Origin: an uncultured Pseudomonadota bacterium
GTDB lineage: Bacteria > Pseudomonadota > Gammaproteobacteria > Methylococcales > Methylomonadaceae
Reading direction: 5' to 3'
Assembly (NCBI GenBank): GCA_903848935.1
Contig: CAINHO010000003.1
Span: 24,252 to 88,251, forward strand
DNA length: 64,000 nucleotides
Shown here: one piece after another, positions 9,639-19,558 of the stretch
Position numbering within the stretch: the stretch's first letter is position 1
How the letters are laid out: every line of letters begins with the position of its first letter
Notes under the pieces: model-generated
Seen by the model: the letters and a program-made list of their open reading frames with translations, nothing else
Database searches by the model: none
What the model was told of the DNA's origin: nothing
Program-made: the position numbers and the translations under genes

Positions 9639-9842
9639 ATGAAAACAGAACTAGAAAAAACCAATGAATCTAGTTGGTGGAATTTTATTGAAGCTTTGAG
9701 TGATGAGTTTATTAACCAAACCGGTTTTGGGCTTTACGCGCACATTACGCCATTAGATGTGCATCATGTATACAAAGATTTTCAACAAAAACAAGCACCT
9801 ATTCGCAATTTTACCCGTGAGTATGTTCGTTCGTATGTTTAA
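9639..9842 (+). CDS. Small protein of unknown function (67 aa)
   Basis: Not recognised. The ATG is chosen over an earlier in-frame TTG because an ACAGG ribosome site lies about eight bases upstream of it. The 67-residue product is soluble, with no signal or membrane segment, rich in aromatic residues (SSWWNFIEAL, FINQTGFGLY) and ends basic (TREYVRSYV). A strong intrinsic terminator follows directly, so it is probably expressed as a single gene from the region shared with divergent nadE. Confidence 0.6.
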   Translation: MKTELEKTNESSWWNFIEALSDEFINQTGFGLYAHITPLDVHHVYKDFQQKQAPIRNFTREYVRSYV

Positions 9843-9854
9843 TGGATTTAATCG

Positions 9855-9895
9855 TGACGCTGCTGTTTTTTGATGCGGCAGCGTCAATTTTTTAA
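9855..9895 (+). terminator. Intrinsic terminator
   Basis: A perfect 9-bp stem (TGACGCTGC pairing with GCAGCGTCA) with a 14-nt loop is followed by a T6 tract. It lies 12 nt after the small gene and before the NlpC/P60 gene. Confidence 0.85.
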
Positions 9896-9919
9896 TTTAA
9901 TTTTGGATTTGATAGTACC

Positions 9920-10447
9920 GTGAAAACATTAACTACTTTTTCAACAAATACTTTACCCTGGTTCAAACAGTTGATTTTGCCAACAGCGATTGCTGTGTTA
10001 TCAGGCTGTGCCGGTGATATGGATATTAAACCTGAATCCGTCGCGCCGCGTCCAATCGTTAAACATAACGTCACTACACCAGCCGTGGATTATGCGTTGA
10101 GTTTACAAGGTACACCCTATATTTATGGCAAAGCATCGCCCGAAGAAGGCTTTGATTGCAGTGGTTTTGTGAAATATGTTTATGATAAAAATGGTGTACA
10201 TTTACCGCGTACCGTGAAAGAAATGTCGAACGCGCTAACGCCTGTTTCGAATAACAATATCCATTCAGGTGATTTGTTGTTTTTTAATACATCGGGGAAT
10301 TCTGCGTCACACGTTGGAATTTATGTAAATGAAAGTAATTTTGTTCATGCACCCAGCTCTCGCGCTGGAAAAGTGATGGTATCGAGTTTGAAGAATAACT
10401 ATTGGCGAGAGCATTTTATTGATGCTCGCCGACCGCAAAATAACTAA
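9920..10447 (+). CDS. NlpC/P60 family lipoprotein endopeptidase
   Basis: Predicted cell-wall hydrolase that cleaves peptide stems of peptidoglycan. An N-terminal signal ends in a lipobox (AVLSGCAGDMD), so the protein should be a lipoprotein; Asp directly after the Gly-containing +2/+3 region does not settle its membrane. The NlpC/P60 domain covers about residues 55-170: nucleophile Cys in EGFDCSGFVKYVY, His in ASHVGIYV, and a polar third residue in NFVHAPSS. The start is a GTG with no obvious Shine-Dalgarno, placed to keep a full signal peptide. Related to Spr/MepS and NlpC; 175 residues is typical. Confidence 0.9.
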   Translation: MKTLTTFSTNTLPWFKQLILPTAIAVLSGCAGDMDIKPESVAPRPIVKHNVTTPAVDYALSLQGTPYIYGKASPEEGFDCSGFVKYVYDKNGVHLPRTVKEMSNALTPVSNNNIHSGDLLFFNTSGNSASHVGIYVNESNFVHAPSSRAGKVMVSSLKNNYWREHFIDARRPQNN

Positions 10448-10616
10448 AACTGCACGAAAATCTAAGCCCGCTAAATCCCCGCTTTTTGAATCCAAAAACC
10501 AACTAAAAATCTTAACGTTCTCAAGTTAAATCAGGTCAAACATTAAAGCATTAAGCGCAGACCGAAATCTGCACTCAAGACTCTAGCGTCACGACCGCTA
10601 ACTCATTTACCTCTTT

Positions 10617-12842
10617 TTAAAACTCTTCCCAATCATCATTTCCGGCTGTAAATGTAGCTGCTTTAGATGTAGCCGCTTTAGACACAGGACTCGATTTTTG
10701 TGCAACTGAGGACGGTGAACTTTTTACTACTGTTTTTACCGCTTGTTTTTGCCCCAAATTATTGCCTGTTTTGAAATGCGCGAGTTCTTTCGCTAAATGC
10801 TGCGTTTGCGTTTCGAGAGATTCTGCGGTCGCTGCCACTTCTTCAACTAATGCTGCATTTTGTTGAGTGACATCGTCCATTGACGCAATCGCTGCGCCGA
10901 CTTGCGAAATTCCTGCACTTTGTTCAGCCGACGCACTCGCAATTTCAGCAATAATTTTATTCACGCCTTCAATTGCATTCACAATTTCTTGCATGGTTTG
11001 ACCCGCTGCGGCGACTTGCTTGCTACCACCAGAAACCCGTTCAACTGAATCACTAATCAAACGTTTAATTTCGCCCGCTGCATTGGCTGCCCGTTGTGCT
11101 AAATTCCGTACTTCAATCGCGACCACCGCAAAGCCTTTGCCTTGTTCACCGGCGCGAGCCGCTTCAACCGCTGCGTTTAACGCCAAAATGTTCGTTTGGA
11201 ACGCAATGTCGTCAATCACCGAAATAATATCAACGATTCGCAACGATGATTCGTTGATATTATCCATCGTACTGACCACTTCTTTGACAACGTTCACACC
11301 GCGATTGGCTGTTTCAGTTGCGCCCACTGCTAGCATATTTGCTTGTTTTGCATTTTCGCTATTGTGCTGCACGGTAGAGGTGAGTTCGTGCATACTCGCT
11401 GCCGTTTCTTCTAACGCCGCCGCTTGTTGTTCGGTACGATGCGCCAAATCATTATTACCCGACGCAATTTCTGTTGAAACTGCTGAAATGGTACTGGTCG
11501 TTTCTTTGATTTCTGACATCACTGTTTTAAGAATTCCAGCCGTTGCATTCATGCCATCTTTTACTTGACCGAATACACCAGGATAATCTTTAGTAATCGA
11601 TTGCGTTAAATCGCCTTCTGCCGCCGCGCTTGCGACACGCAACACGTCACTAAATGCGCCATCACAGGTTTTAACTAAAGTGTTTAAATTCATCAGCATC
11701 GACTTAAACATAAAGTCGTAATTATTTGTATTAGCCAGTTTAGAAAAATCACCTTGTGCGCCAGCGTTCACCAGCATTTCAATTTCTGTATTTATACCTA
11801 ATAGCGCGGTTTTTACTGAATCAATTGCCGCCGTAATTTTCGCTTTTTCACCTGGTAATTTTTCAATATCGGGCTGAAAATTACCCTTTGCGTACTGCGA
11901 CACGACATCGACAATGTTCATTTTTACATCAATATGTGATTTCACCAGCGAGTTCATACTTCTTGCCATCTCAGCGTATGAACCTTCGAATTTAGCCACA
12001 TCAATTTCGTCGTAGATAAAACCCTCATGATGTCTTTTGGTAATAATTTTCTGTGCATCAATAAAACGAATAATCGTATTTTGCATATCTTGCATAGCTT
12101 GTAACATTTCGCGGGTTTCATCTTGAACATCAGCATCAATTCGTGAAGTTAAATCACCGTGCGCCACAGCATTCGCAACATTTTGTGCTGATTTTAATGA
12201 TTTTGAAATACTACAAATAACCGCTCTACCAAAGAATGTCGATACCAACAAACCAAAAGTTATCAAGCCAATTAACACCCAAAGAATCATGGAAAAACTC
12301 GCTTTTGCAGCTTCGTATCCCATTTTTCCATCTTCTGATTGAATTCTGATTAGCCCTTCGAGAGTTTCGTAGTAAGTGGGAAATAACGGACGTATATGTT
12401 CTTTAATGTGTGTATATAATTTGTCTAAATTTCCAGATTTGATTAGCTCAATTCCAGGTTTCATAGCTTCATCAATATAACGCTGACGTATTGGGATATA
12501 TTTTTCAATAAGAGCCTTTTCTCTCGCTGAAGAAGGCGTCCCAATATAGACTTCCCAATAGGCGTTTATTTCTGCCAAATTACTTTCTATTTTTACGACA
12601 TTTTTAGCCGCTTCATCGGGATAAATGATGCTGGCATTAAGAAGAAGCCGATTTTCCATCACCTTGGTTCTCATATTGCCAAGCATTTCTGCACAAATCA
12701 TTTTATTGGCATAAATGTCTTCTATGCTGTTATTACTTTCACTGATTCCAAACAATCCAAGACCGCTATTTATCAGCATAATTGCCGACATCAATCCAAT
12801 AAGTAATATCAATCGAAGTTTGATGGTTAAATTGTTAAACAT
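10617..12842 (-). CDS. Methyl-accepting chemotaxis protein with HAMP-like repeats
   Basis: Transmembrane chemoreceptor of 741 residues. TM1 lies near residues 10-30, a four-helix-bundle type periplasmic domain spans about 35-185, and TM2 about 188-208. A HAMP domain and at least two more HAMP-like units follow (around [17 protein letters not shown] and [14 protein letters not shown]). The signalling hairpin contains [20 protein letters not shown]. The C-terminus DDWEEF resembles the xWxxF pentapeptide that tethers CheR/CheB, suggesting adaptation by methylation. The partial receptor at the right end shares the same HAMP array. No che genes adjoin it. Confidence 0.93.
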   Translation of the reverse strand: MFNNLTIKLRLILLIGLMSAIMLINSGLGLFGISESNNSIEDIYANKMICAEMLGNMRTKVMENRLLLNASIIYPDEAAKNVVKIESNLAEINAYWEVYIGTPSSAREKALIEKYIPIRQRYIDEAMKPGIELIKSGNLDKLYTHIKEHIRPLFPTYYETLEGLIRIQSEDGKMGYEAAKASFSMILWVLIGLITFGLLVSTFFGRAVICSISKSLKSAQNVANAVAHGDLTSRIDADVQDETREMLQAMQDMQNTIIRFIDAQKIITKRHHEGFIYDEIDVAKFEGSYAEMARSMNSLVKSHIDVKMNIVDVVSQYAKGNFQPDIEKLPGEKAKITAAIDSVKTALLGINTEIEMLVNAGAQGDFSKLANTNNYDFMFKSMLMNLNTLVKTCDGAFSDVLRVASAAAEGDLTQSITKDYPGVFGQVKDGMNATAGILKTVMSEIKETTSTISAVSTEIASGNNDLAHRTEQQAAALEETAASMHELTSTVQHNSENAKQANMLAVGATETANRGVNVVKEVVSTMDNINESSLRIVDIISVIDDIAFQTNILALNAAVEAARAGEQGKGFAVVAIEVRNLAQRAANAAGEIKRLISDSVERVSGGSKQVAAAGQTMQEIVNAIEGVNKIIAEIASASAEQSAGISQVGAAIASMDDVTQQNAALVEEVAATAESLETQTQHLAKELAHFKTGNNLGQKQAVKTVVKSSPSSVAQKSSPVSKAATSKAATFTAGNDDWEEF

Positions 12843-12957
12843 TTTTTATTCCCCTTTGAAGACGAGTGAGCAATGCGGTAAGCATTATTTTTTTGTTGAA
12901 GCTGTATCGACAGAAAATTGAAATTTATAAATACTTAGTTGCAATAAAAACTTTTGA

Positions 12958-13128
12958 ATAACGTGTGATAACTGGTTGTACGCCTTTGAGCTTGGTACAT
13001 TTCAACAGCAGTTTAATCTGAGTAATTTATCGGGTGCAAGTAATACCATATTCGATTATGGTTTAGAAAATAATTTAGAGATTTGGCGTAACATTTTTAA
13101 TGTTGAGCGGGGTAGGGCGATTCTTTGA
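12958..13128 (+). pseudogene. Possible decayed ORF fragment between chemoreceptor and metH
   Basis: A 56-codon stop-free stretch without a start codon reads like real protein (YAFELGTFQQQFNLSN, IFDYGLENNLEIWRNIF) and stops just before the metH leader. No family is recognised. The rest of the 12,843-13,253 gap shows no gene. It could be the tail of a lost gene or chance. Confidence 0.3.
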
Positions 13129-13253
13129 AGATCAACAATGATTACGGTGTGTGTTTTTGAAATTACGAAGTTGTAAAAGTTGCGCTGGATGACACATTGA
13201 CTGCGCCGTCTGGTATGATTCATTCCATCTTTTTATCGCAACAAATTTACCAA

Positions 13254-16200
13254 ATGAACAGAACTGATTTATTTAAACAACACCTCGCGCAACGTATTCT
13301 TTTTCTTGATGGCGCGATGGGAACGATGATTCAAGGCTATAAACTCGACGAAAAAGATTATCGCGGCGAACGTTTTGCGAATTGGCAAACCGACGTGAAA
13401 GGCAATAATGATTTGTTGTGTTTGACGCAGCCCGACATTATTAAAGCGATTCACAGCGAATACTTTGCGGCAGGCGCGGATATTGTCGAAACGAATACCT
13501 TTAATTCGACCACGATTGCGATGGCGGATTATGAAATGGAATCGCTCGTTTATGAAATCAATTTTGCAGCAGCGAAAGTGGCGCGTGAAGCGGCTGACGA
13601 ATTTTCAACGCCCGAAAAACCCCGTTTTGTGGCGGGTGTTTTAGGCCCAACAAATCGCACAGCTTCAATGTCGCCAGACGTGAATGATCCTGGTTTTCGG
13701 AATATCTTTTTTGATGATTTAGTTGTCGCGTACACCGAAGCCACGAAAGCGTTAATTGATGGTGGCGCAGATTTAATTTTGATTGAAACTGTGTTCGATA
13801 CCTTGAATGCCAAAGCAGCGATTTTCGCCGTCGAAAATGTGTTTGAAGAATTAGGTTTTGCCTTGCCTGTGATGATTTCAGGCACAATTACCGATGCGTC
13901 AGGTCGCACACTTTCTGGTCAAACCGTTGGCGCGTTTTGGAATTCGTTGAAGCACGTTAAACCGATTTCATTTGGTTTCAATTGTGCGTTAGGGGCAACC
14001 GAATTACGCCAATATATCGAAGAATTATCCAACATCGCAGACACTCACGTTTCAGCTCACCCGAACGCTGGTTTACCAAACGCTTTCGGCGAATATGATG
14101 AAACACCTGAACAAATGGCAGCTGAAATCGCCGATTGGGCAGCAAGCGGTTATTTAAATATCATTGGAGGTTGTTGCGGCACGTCGCCTGATACGATTCG
14201 CGCCATTGTCAAAGCGGTTGAAAAATTCCCACCACGTCAAATTCCCGATATTCCAAAACATTGTGGTTTAGCGGGTTTAGAACCGCTCAACATTACCGCA
14301 GAAAGTTTGTTTGTGAATGTCGGTGAACGCACAAACGTCACGGGTTCAGCGGCATTTAAACGTTTAATTATCGAAGGGAATTTTGAAGCGGCTTTAGACG
14401 TTGCCAAACAACAAGTTGAAAATGGCGCACAAATCATCGACATCAATATGGACGAGGGAATGCTCGAATCCAAAGAAGCGATGGTGCGTTTTTTGATGTT
14501 GATTGCATCCGAACCCGATATTGCCAAAGTGCCGATTATGCTCGATTCATCGAAATGGGATATTTTGGAAGCGGGTTTGAAATGTATTCAAGGCAAAGGC
14601 GTGGTCAATTCGATTTCGATGAAAGAAGGCGAAGCCAAATTTATTGAACACGCGAAACTTGTGCGACGTTACGGCGCAGCAGTGATTGTGATGGCGTTTG
14701 ATGAAGACGGACAAGCTGACACCAAAGAACGCAAAATCCAAATTTGCCAACGCGCTTATAAAATTTTGACCGAACAAATCGGTTTCCCGCCCGAAGATAT
14801 TATTTTTGACCCGAACATTTTTGCGGTCGCAACGGGTATTGATGAACACAATAATTACGGCGTGGATTTTATTGAAGCAACCCGCGAAATTAAACGCACC
14901 TTGCCACACGCGCTAATTTCGGGCGGCGTGTCGAATGTGTCGTTTTCATTCCGTGGTAATAATCCCGTTCGAGAAGCGATTCACGCGGTGTTTTTATATC
15001 ACGCGATTAAAGCGGGAATGTCGATGGGGATTGTGAATGCCGGGCAACTCGCGCTTTTTGAAGATATTCCTCGTGAATTACGCGACGCAGTGGAAAACGT
15101 TATTTTGAATCAACACAACGGCGACGGCACAGATATTTTGCTCGCGTTAGCTGAAAAATATCGTGGCGATGGTTCAGTTGAAATCAAAAAAGAAGATGCC
15201 GAATGGCGACATTTGCCCGTTAGCCAACGTTTGGCACACGCGCTCGTCAAAGGAATTACCGATTTCATTGACGAAGATACGGAAGCCGCGCGTTTAGAAG
15301 CTGAACGTCCGTTGCACGTTATTGAAGGTGCGTTGATGGATGGCATGAATATCGTCGGCGATTTATTTGGTGCTGGCAAAATGTTTTTGCCACAAGTGGT
15401 GAAATCAGCGCGAGTCATGAAAAAAGCCGTCGCGTATTTGATGCCGTTTATGGAAGCGGATAAATCTGCTGCCGACCGCCAAAGTAATGGCAAAATTCTC
15501 ATGGCAACCGTCAAAGGTGACGTTCACGATATTGGCAAAAATATCGTGGCGGTTGTGTTGCAATGCAACAATTACGATGTGATTGATTTGGGCGTAATGG
15601 TTTCGGCAGAAAAGATTTTACAAACCGCTCGCATGGAAAAAGTCGATATTATCGGGTTGAGCGGTTTAATTACGCCGTCGCTCGACGAAATGGTTCACGT
15701 TGCGAAAGAAATGCAACGCCAAGGTTTTACGATTCCGTTGTTGATTGGCGGTGCGACAACTTCACGCGCTCACACTGCCGTGAAAATTGAACCGCATTAT
15801 GATAAAGGTTCCGTGGTTTATGTGACGGATGCTTCAAGAGCTGTGGGCGTGGCGAGTAATTTGTTGAGTGGTGAATTGAGTGAAAATTATCGGGCTAGCA
15901 TTCGTGCCGAATACGTCGAAGTGCGTGAGCGTCATAAAGGCAAAGAATCAAAAACGCTGCAACATTCGTTAGAAAAAGCACGCGCAAATAAATACGTTTG
16001 GACAAATCATCCTGTGAAACCGTCATTTTTAGGCGTGAAAGTGATTAACGATGTGTCGCTCGAAACGTTGGCAAAATACATTGATTGGTCGCCATTTTTC
16101 CAAACGTGGGAACTCGCGGGCGGTTATCCGAAAATTCTCAATGACGAAGTTGTGGGCGATGTCGCACGAAAGTTATTCGCTGACGCACAAGAAATGTTGA

Positions 16201-16925
16201 AAACCTTGATTGCTGAAAATTGGTTAGAAAACCGCGCCGTGATTGGATTCTTTCCTGCAAATTCTGTTGATGATGACATTGTTTTATATGCGGACGAATC
16301 GCGCGAAACTGTGATTGAAACGTTGCATCATTTGCGTCAACAAAACGTCAAAGCACCGGGTCGTCCGAATTTTTGTTTATCGGATTTTGTTGCGCCTGTT
16401 GAAAGCGGTGTCGTGGATTATATCGGTGGATTTGCTGTGACGACGGGCATTAACATCGAAACGAAACTCGAACAATTTGAGAAAGACCATGACGATTACA
16501 GCGCGATTATGTTGAAAGCGTTGGCAGACAGATTAGCCGAGGCATTTGCTGAATATCTGCATTTGCTCGTTCGTAAAGAACATTGGGGTTATGCGAGCAA
16601 CGAAAGTTTGGATAATGAAGCGTTGATTAACGAAAATTATAAAGGTATTCGTCCTGCGCCAGGTTATCCCGCGTGTCCCGATCACACTGAAAAAGCGAAG
16701 TTGTTTGCGTTGTTGAATGTGACTGAAAATACCACGATTGAATTGACAGAAAATTTTGCGATGTATCCAGCTTCAGCGGTCAGTGGTTGGTATTTTGCCC
16801 ATTCTCAAGCGCAGTATTTCAATGTGGGGAAAATTGATAAAGACCAACTTTCTGACTATGCACGCCGTAAAAGCATGACTGAAGATGTTGCCGCACGCTG
16901 GTTGGTGGCACATTTGAATCATTGA
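13254..16925 (+). CDS. metH: Cobalamin-dependent methionine synthase
   Basis: Transfers the methyl group of 5-methyltetrahydrofolate to homocysteine through methylcobalamin. The start is the ATG giving [20 protein letters not shown], which aligns with the E. coli start and gives 1,223 residues (E. coli 1,227); earlier TTG/ATG codons are less likely. Homocysteine domain: zinc ligands C244 (FNCALGA) and C307-C308 ([10 protein letters not shown]). The pterin domain begins near [15 protein letters not shown]. The cobalamin domain has H758 in [10 protein letters not shown]. The AdoMet reactivation domain fills the C-terminus ([15 protein letters not shown]). No cobalamin riboswitch was seen upstream. 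Confidence 0.97.
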   Translation: MNRTDLFKQHLAQRILFLDGAMGTMIQGYKLDEKDYRGERFANWQTDVKGNNDLLCLTQPDIIKAIHSEYFAAGADIVETNTFNSTTIAMADYEMESLVYEINFAAAKVAREAADEFSTPEKPRFVAGVLGPTNRTASMSPDVNDPGFRNIFFDDLVVAYTEATKALIDGGADLILIETVFDTLNAKAAIFAVENVFEELGFALPVMISGTITDASGRTLSGQTVGAFWNSLKHVKPISFGFNCALGATELRQYIEELSNIADTHVSAHPNAGLPNAFGEYDETPEQMAAEIADWAASGYLNIIGGCCGTSPDTIRAIVKAVEKFPPRQIPDIPKHCGLAGLEPLNITAESLFVNVGERTNVTGSAAFKRLIIEGNFEAALDVAKQQVENGAQIIDINMDEGMLESKEAMVRFLMLIASEPDIAKVPIMLDSSKWDILEAGLKCIQGKGVVNSISMKEGEAKFIEHAKLVRRYGAAVIVMAFDEDGQADTKERKIQICQRAYKILTEQIGFPPEDIIFDPNIFAVATGIDEHNNYGVDFIEATREIKRTLPHALISGGVSNVSFSFRGNNPVREAIHAVFLYHAIKAGMSMGIVNAGQLALFEDIPRELRDAVENVILNQHNGDGTDILLALAEKYRGDGSVEIKKEDAEWRHLPVSQRLAHALVKGITDFIDEDTEAARLEAERPLHVIEGALMDGMNIVGDLFGAGKMFLPQVVKSARVMKKAVAYLMPFMEADKSAADRQSNGKILMATVKGDVHDIGKNIVAVVLQCNNYDVIDLGVMVSAEKILQTARMEKVDIIGLSGLITPSLDEMVHVAKEMQRQGFTIPLLIGGATTSRAHTAVKIEPHYDKGSVVYVTDASRAVGVASNLLSGELSENYRASIRAEYVEVRERHKGKESKTLQHSLEKARANKYVWTNHPVKPSFLGVKVINDVSLETLAKYIDWSPFFQTWELAGGYPKILNDEVVGDVARKLFADAQEMLKTLIAENWLENRAVIGFFPANSVDDDIVLYADESRETVIETLHHLRQQNVKAPGRPNFCLSDFVAPVESGVVDYIGGFAVTTGINIETKLEQFEKDHDDYSAIMLKALADRLAEAFAEYLHLLVRKEHWGYASNESLDNEALINENYKGIRPAPGYPACPDHTEKAKLFALLNVTENTTIELTENFAMYPASAVSGWYFAHSQAQYFNVGKIDKDQLSDYARRKSMTEDVAARWLVAHLNH

Positions 16926-17152
16926 AATAACTTTAGCATTCTCACGTTTCGAAAAAATAAATCCTTATCAGGGGTCAAAAGATGCAACTTTTTTGGTGGG
17001 GGACAAGTGATTATTTTTTATCGTATTTTTATTTTGTAGTATTTAAAAAAAGTGTTAACCTCAAATTCGTGGTGAGTTATCGAACCGCCACGAGATGTTC
17101 AGTTTCAAGTTTGAATTCATATTTTTAATGATTATTACGAGAGAGAACGATT

Positions 17153-17497
17153 ATGAACAAAAATACTTATCTTGGTTTAGCTTTAGTTGCTTGTTTGAGC
17201 ATGGTTTCTACACCTTTGTTAGCGGAAGTTGCGCCTGCTCCAGCAGCTCCTCCCCACATTAGCGCACCCGCTAAATCCGGCGAAGAACATCAGCAAGCTG
17301 CCGAACTTCATAAACAACACGCTGAACATCATAAAGCGATGGCAGAGCATCATAAATCACTAGCGGCAGAGTATAAAAAAGCGGGGCATCATAAACTTCA
17401 CAAACATCATGAAGCGTTGGCCGCTCATCACGAAGCACTGAGCAAAGAACACGCAAAAACAGCGGCAACCCATGAAAAGGCTGCAAAGGCTAAGTAA
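17153..17497 (+). CDS. His-rich secreted small metal-binding protein (SmbP-like)
   Basis: A 114-residue exported protein. A signal peptide ends near LLAEVAPAP; the mature part is a Pro/Ala linker followed by seven-residue-like repeats rich in His, Ala, Lys and Glu (HHKAMAEHHKSLAAEYKK, HHEALAAHHEALSKEH). About one residue in five of the mature protein is His, at helix-compatible spacing. This resembles SmbP, the periplasmic copper-binding repeat protein of Nitrosomonas. Metal binding is inferred from composition. It has its own leader region of about 225 nt and ends at a strong hairpin, so it is likely monocistronic. Confidence 0.75.
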   Translation: MNKNTYLGLALVACLSMVSTPLLAEVAPAPAAPPHISAPAKSGEEHQQAAELHKQHAEHHKAMAEHHKSLAAEYKKAGHHKLHKHHEALAAHHEALSKEHAKTAATHEKAAKAK

Positions 17498-17507
17498 TTC
17501 ATTATGA

Positions 17508-17542
17508 CTAACCAGGACGATTCAAATAATCGTCCTGGTTAG
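17508..17542. terminator. Perfect 14-bp hairpin between convergent genes
   Basis: CTAACCAGGACGAT pairs perfectly with ATCGTCCTGGTTAG around a 7-nt loop. No T tract follows on either strand. It sits between the convergent SmbP-like gene and a small membrane protein gene, where a bidirectional transcript end is expected. Confidence 0.65.
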
Positions 17543-17557
17543 ACGAAGTTAAAACAT

Positions 17558-17707
17558 CTACGATTTTCGATTCAAAATCTTCAATTCCTCATATATCCCT
17601 TGAAGCAAACCGACCACCTCGTTTATTTTCCAATACCAGCACCAGATTTCTCGGCACAAAATAAACACCAAGACTGCAACAATTAGTACCCATAAACCAT
17701 CAAACAT
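17558..17707 (-). CDS. 49-residue single-pass membrane protein
   Basis: A small gene with a clear ribosome site (GAGGTGG about five bases before the ATG). The product starts MFDGLWVLIVAVLVFILCRE, a hydrophobic segment of about 17 residues, followed by an aromatic stretch (EIWCWYWKINEVVGLLQ) and an amphipathic charged tail (GIYEELKILNRKS). Two cysteines and four tryptophans mark it as non-random. No function is known to me. It is convergent with the SmbP-like gene and divergent from DUF2905. Confidence 0.6.
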   Translation of the reverse strand: MFDGLWVLIVAVLVFILCREIWCWYWKINEVVGLLQGIYEELKILNRKS

Positions 17708-17787
17708 AACCACCTCATTCAATTCGCATTATCGAAGTTCAATCTTATACGCCACAATCGACACAATTTCGACTAGGAGTTCATCAC

Positions 17788-18003
17788 ATGGCATTTGGCA
17801 AATTACTTATCATCGCCAGCGCGATTTTGTTCGTGTTGGGTCTAATCGTCAGTTATGCGCCGTGGTTAATCAATTGGTTTGGTAAATTACCAGGTGATAT
17901 TCGTCTTGAAGGTGAAAATAGTCTGTTATTTATTCCGTTTACCTCGATGTTGATTGTCAGCGTTGTGCTGACCATTTTTATAAATTTATTTTTTCGGCGT
18001 TAA
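17788..18003 (+). CDS. DUF2905 family membrane protein
   Basis: A 71-residue protein with two transmembrane helices (about residues 5-27 and 47-68) joined by the characteristic loop WFGKLPGDIRLEGENSLLFIP. This matches the DUF2905 family of small bacterial membrane proteins of unknown role. GAG-type ribosome site (TAGGAG) lies upstream. It lies 15 nt before nnr, so cotranscription is likely. Confidence 0.88.
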   Translation: MAFGKLLIIASAILFVLGLIVSYAPWLINWFGKLPGDIRLEGENSLLFIPFTSMLIVSVVLTIFINLFFRR

Positions 18004-18018
18004 TGCGACCAACATTTT

Positions 18019-19488
18019 ATGACTATACCTACAGATTTATATCACACTGAGCAAATCAAAGCGTTGGAGCAGTTTGTGATTCAACTCGGCATGATTTCAG
18101 GTTTTGAATTGATGCACCGTGCAGGTGTAGCTGTTTTTGAATGTCTACGCGAACGCTGTCCGAATGTGCAAAATATCGCAGTCTTTTGTGGGACGGGAAA
18201 TAATGCGGGTGATGGTTATATTGTCGCAACTCTAGCGTTGCAAGCTGAACTAACGGTCTGTATTTACAGCGTTGCCGATACTTCGCAATTGCAAGGCGAT
18301 GCTCGCATGGCTTGTGAACAGTATTTGCGAGCGGGTGGCGCGATTAAACCATTTATTGTTAATGAAGTTATCACGGCAGACGTGTTGGTTGATGCACTAT
18401 TCGGTACAGGTTTAAGTCGTTCTGTGACTGGCTTGTATGCACAAGCGATTGAGACGGTAAATCGCAATACTGCCTTTGTGATTGCTGTGGATATACCTTC
18501 GGGTTTACATTCAGACACGGGCAACATTTTGGGATGTGCTGTCGAAGCTGATGCGACGGTGACATTTATTGGTTTGAAACAAGGTTTATTCACTGGTTTT
18601 GCCGCGCAATATGTGGGCGACATTGTTTATGCGTCTTTAGATTTGCCGATGGATGCTTGGCAAATTGTTACACCGTCGGCATTACGGGTATTGCCACATG
18701 ACTTACCGCCACGTCCACGTTATGCTCACAAAGGTAATTTTGGGCATGTGTTAATTATTGGCGGCGATTTGGGCTACTCTGGTGCAGCGCGTTTAGCGGG
18801 AATGGCGGCATTGCGTGTAGGTTCGGGATTGGTCAGCGTTGCAACACATCCTGAAAACGCAGTGACGATGAATACAATTTGCCCTGAATTGATGTGTCAC
18901 GGCATCCATAATGTGACGCAACTCGCGCCATTGTTATCGAAAGCGAGTGTGATTGTTATCGGTACAGGTTTGGGACAAAGTGATTGGGCAAAAGCGTTAT
19001 TCCAAGCGGCGTTAACCACCGATAAACCACTCATTGTAGATGCTGATGGTTTGAATTTATTGGCACAAGTACCTTGCAAAAAAAATCATTGGATTTTAAC
19101 GCCACATGTGGGTGAAGCTGCTCGATTATTGGCTGTTTCGACTAAAGAAATTCAAACCGATAGATTCCATGCTGTTCAAACATTGCAGCAGCGATACGGT
19201 GGCGTGGCAATTCTCAAAGGCGCAGGAACGTTGATTGCGTCCAATACGATGTTAGCCATTTCAAACACAGGGAATGCAGGTATGGCTTCGGGTGGTATGG
19301 GCGATGTATTAGCCGGTGTGATTGCGGGATTAGTTGCACAAGGTTTGACGTTACAAGATGCTGCACAACAGGGCGTTTATGGGCATGGATTAGCCGCCGA
19401 TAACGCCGTTAAAATTGATGGTGAACGTGGATTGTTAGCCAGTGATTTATTACCGTATTTAAGACAATGGGTGAATTTAATTACATAA
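18019..19488 (+). CDS. nnr: Bifunctional NAD(P)H-hydrate epimerase / ADP-dependent dehydratase
   Basis: Repairs hydrated NADH and NADPH. The N-terminal YjeF_N epimerase domain (about residues 1-215) contains FCGTGNNAGDGYIVATLA and DALFGTGLSR. The C-terminal ribokinase-like dehydratase domain (about 225-489) contains HKGNFGHVLIIGGDLGYSGA, LTPHVGEAARLL and the phosphate-binding NAGMASGGMGDVLAGV. The 489 residues match the fused bacterial form. In many gammaproteobacteria this gene is near tsaE, which is absent here. Confidence 0.95.
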   Translation: MTIPTDLYHTEQIKALEQFVIQLGMISGFELMHRAGVAVFECLRERCPNVQNIAVFCGTGNNAGDGYIVATLALQAELTVCIYSVADTSQLQGDARMACEQYLRAGGAIKPFIVNEVITADVLVDALFGTGLSRSVTGLYAQAIETVNRNTAFVIAVDIPSGLHSDTGNILGCAVEADATVTFIGLKQGLFTGFAAQYVGDIVYASLDLPMDAWQIVTPSALRVLPHDLPPRPRYAHKGNFGHVLIIGGDLGYSGAARLAGMAALRVGSGLVSVATHPENAVTMNTICPELMCHGIHNVTQLAPLLSKASVIVIGTGLGQSDWAKALFQAALTTDKPLIVDADGLNLLAQVPCKKNHWILTPHVGEAARLLAVSTKEIQTDRFHAVQTLQQRYGGVAILKGAGTLIASNTMLAISNTGNAGMASGGMGDVLAGVIAGLVAQGLTLQDAAQQGVYGHGLAADNAVKIDGERGLLASDLLPYLRQWVNLIT

Positions 19489-19558
19489 AAATACAACATC
19501 ATCCATCATAACCCGCCTTATAATCGCGCTTATTTTTGTGATTATTCCGAGACATTTT

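Noticed and set aside
11020..11568. 182-codon frame opposite the chemoreceptor gene
   Set aside because: Antisense shadow of the conserved receptor signalling domain; such long antisense frames follow from its codon pattern.
13129..13253. Cobalamin or SAM riboswitch before metH
   Set aside because: The 125-nt leader lacks the B12-box-like and SAM-box-like sequences I would recognise and is short for a cobalamin riboswitch.
16982..17128. 48-codon ORF between metH and the SmbP-like gene
   Set aside because: No clear ribosome spacing, low-complexity aromatic sequence in a very AT-rich leader; more likely noise.
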